5,330 nt of DNA from an uncultured Pseudomonadota bacterium (lineage in GTDB: Bacteria > SAR324 > NAC60-12). Position 1 is the first letter of the stretch. Each line of letters starts with the position of its first letter. A program made the translations under genes and the position numbers. Under the pieces are notes generated by a model. It ran no database searches. It had not been told where the DNA came from and saw only the letters and a list, made by a program, of their open reading frames with translations. The stretch is from positions 1 to 5,330 of the forward strand of contig CAJXDX010000124.1 of assembly GCA_913052275.1 (NCBI GenBank), read 5' to 3'. Of the stretch, positions 4,394 through 5,330 are shown piece by piece.

Positions 4394-5314
4394 CTAATTT
4401 TCAAGGTAAACTTTGATGTCAGCCAAGATTCGGTCCTGTTCAACAGGCTGATACCATTCAATCTTTGCTTCCCTGCGGAACCATGTTAACTGACGCTTAG
4501 CGAATTGACGTGTACGTTTTTGAATTTCTTCAACCATAGCACCCCATTTCAGTTTGTTTTGGAGGTATTGGACAACTTCCCTGTATCCTATTGATTGCAT
4601 AGGTTTAAGTTCCGGTGAATAGCTGTTCAAAAGCATTTCAACTTCAGCAAGCCATCCTGAACCCAGCATACTCAGGGTACGTTTATTAATACGTTGATAA
4701 AGATCATTTCGGTCCCAATTAAGCGCAACCGCATGAAATGGATAATGTGCTTCCCCAAATGGCTGCTCTAGCTGATATGAATATATTGATTTTCCTGTTG
4801 ACAGCACGACTTCAAGGCTGCGTAAAATCCTCGAGGTATCGTTTGGATGCAGAAGATCCGCACCTTCAGGATCATATTTCTGCAGCAGCTTGTGGCAATA
4901 GGAAGTACCATGCTCCTGCTGCCAGCCTGTTATTTCTTTACGCAGACTTTCGGGAACTGGAGGTATTTTGCTAATTCCATACATGAGTGCCCTGTAATAC
5001 AAACCAGTACCTCCTACCAGTATCGGCAGGCGTCCTCGTTCTCGAATTTTCTTGATAATTATTGAAGTTTCCCTTGCATACTGTCCTGCTGAGTAATTTT
5101 CATCCGGATTAATCAGATCCAGCTGATGATGTGGAATTAAATTCTGTTCCTGCAAAGAAGGTTTGGCAGTGCCCACATCCATTTGTCGATAAACCTGCAT
5201 TGAATCAGAACAAATCAGTTCACCGTTAAATTCCTTTGCTAAACTAATTGCCACTTCACTTTTGCCGCTTCCCGTTGGACCGGCTACTACGACAATTTTT
5301 TGATCAATTTCCAT
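4394..5314 (-). CDS. miaA: tRNA dimethylallyltransferase MiaA
   Basis: MiaA transfers the dimethylallyl group of DMAPP to N6 of A37 in tRNAs that read UNN codons, the first step towards ms2i6A. The 306-aa sequence has the P-loop GPTGSGKS (12-19), the catalytic and substrate-recognition segment SDSMQVYRQMDVGTAKP with Asp37 (36-52), the HHQLDL segment (62-67), GGTGLYYRAL (101-110), DTSRILRSLEVV (159-170), QSIGYREV (240-247) and the basic C-terminal helix RTRQFAKRQLTWFR (267-280). Length and motif order are normal and nothing is missing. The ATG at 5314 places the P-loop at the usual distance from the N-terminus. The 16 nt before it contain no SD. The promoter lies outside the window. It is followed by the 125-aa gene and miaB in the same direction. 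Confidence 0.97.
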   Translation of the reverse strand: MEIDQKIVVVAGPTGSGKSEVAISLAKEFNGELICSDSMQVYRQMDVGTAKPSLQEQNLIPHHQLDLINPDENYSAGQYARETSIIIKKIRERGRLPILVGGTGLYYRALMYGISKIPPVPESLRKEITGWQQEHGTSYCHKLLQKYDPEGADLLHPNDTSRILRSLEVVLSTGKSIYSYQLEQPFGEAHYPFHAVALNWDRNDLYQRINKRTLSMLGSGWLAEVEMLLNSYSPELKPMQSIGYREVVQYLQNKLKWGAMVEEIQKRTRQFAKRQLTWFRREAKIEWYQPVEQDRILADIKVYLEN

Positions 5315-5330
5315 TGATTTATGATGATTC

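Noticed and set aside
4738..5065. Two plus-strand ORFs inside miaA
   Set aside because: Both are antisense to conserved MiaA motifs and have no recognisable family features of their own.

Overview
The window is about 40% GC by eye and looks like chromosomal DNA of a Gram-negative bacterium. The support is an LptE-type outer-membrane lipoprotein, a second small lipoprotein and a complete MiaA/MiaB tRNA-modification pair. The LptE sequence (C-G-Y after the lipidated cysteine, then LPND...SVLPIQNRT...GLETDL) resembles deltaproteobacterial, SAR324 or Nitrospinota-like proteins more than enteric ones. That placement is inference and not secure. No mobile element, CRISPR array, tRNA or rRNA was seen.

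Layout, left to right. Positions 1-11 hold the first codons of a minus-strand gene that leaves the window, with the best Shine-Dalgarno (SD) sequence here and a TATAAT box upstream. Positions 132-746 (minus) encode LptE. Positions 747-842 carry three short palindromes in a row. Positions 843-2018 (minus) encode a stand-alone FIST-domain sensor-like protein. Positions 2019-2186 are a divergent regulatory region with a textbook-quality sigma-54 -24/-12 element pointing right, a near-repeat flanking it, overlapping palindromes and a perfect TATAAT box. Positions 2187-2465 (plus) encode a small unrecognised lipoprotein, the only confident plus-strand gene. It converges on miaB (2482-3852, minus), which is followed upstream by an unrecognised 125-aa gene (3948-4325, minus) and miaA (4394-5314, minus).

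How the genes work together. MiaA puts the dimethylallyl group on A37 of tRNAs reading UNN codons, and MiaB then methylthiolates it to ms2i6A. The two consecutive enzymes are encoded in the same direction with one unknown gene between them, probably as one transcription unit. LptE belongs to LPS export. The FIST protein is probably a cytosolic ligand sensor and has no visible signalling partner here.

The most unusual part is the 168-bp region 2019-2186. It suggests that the small lipoprotein is under conditional (RpoN) control, with a second, almost leaderless housekeeping-type promoter. There is no gene-free stretch longer than 300 bases.
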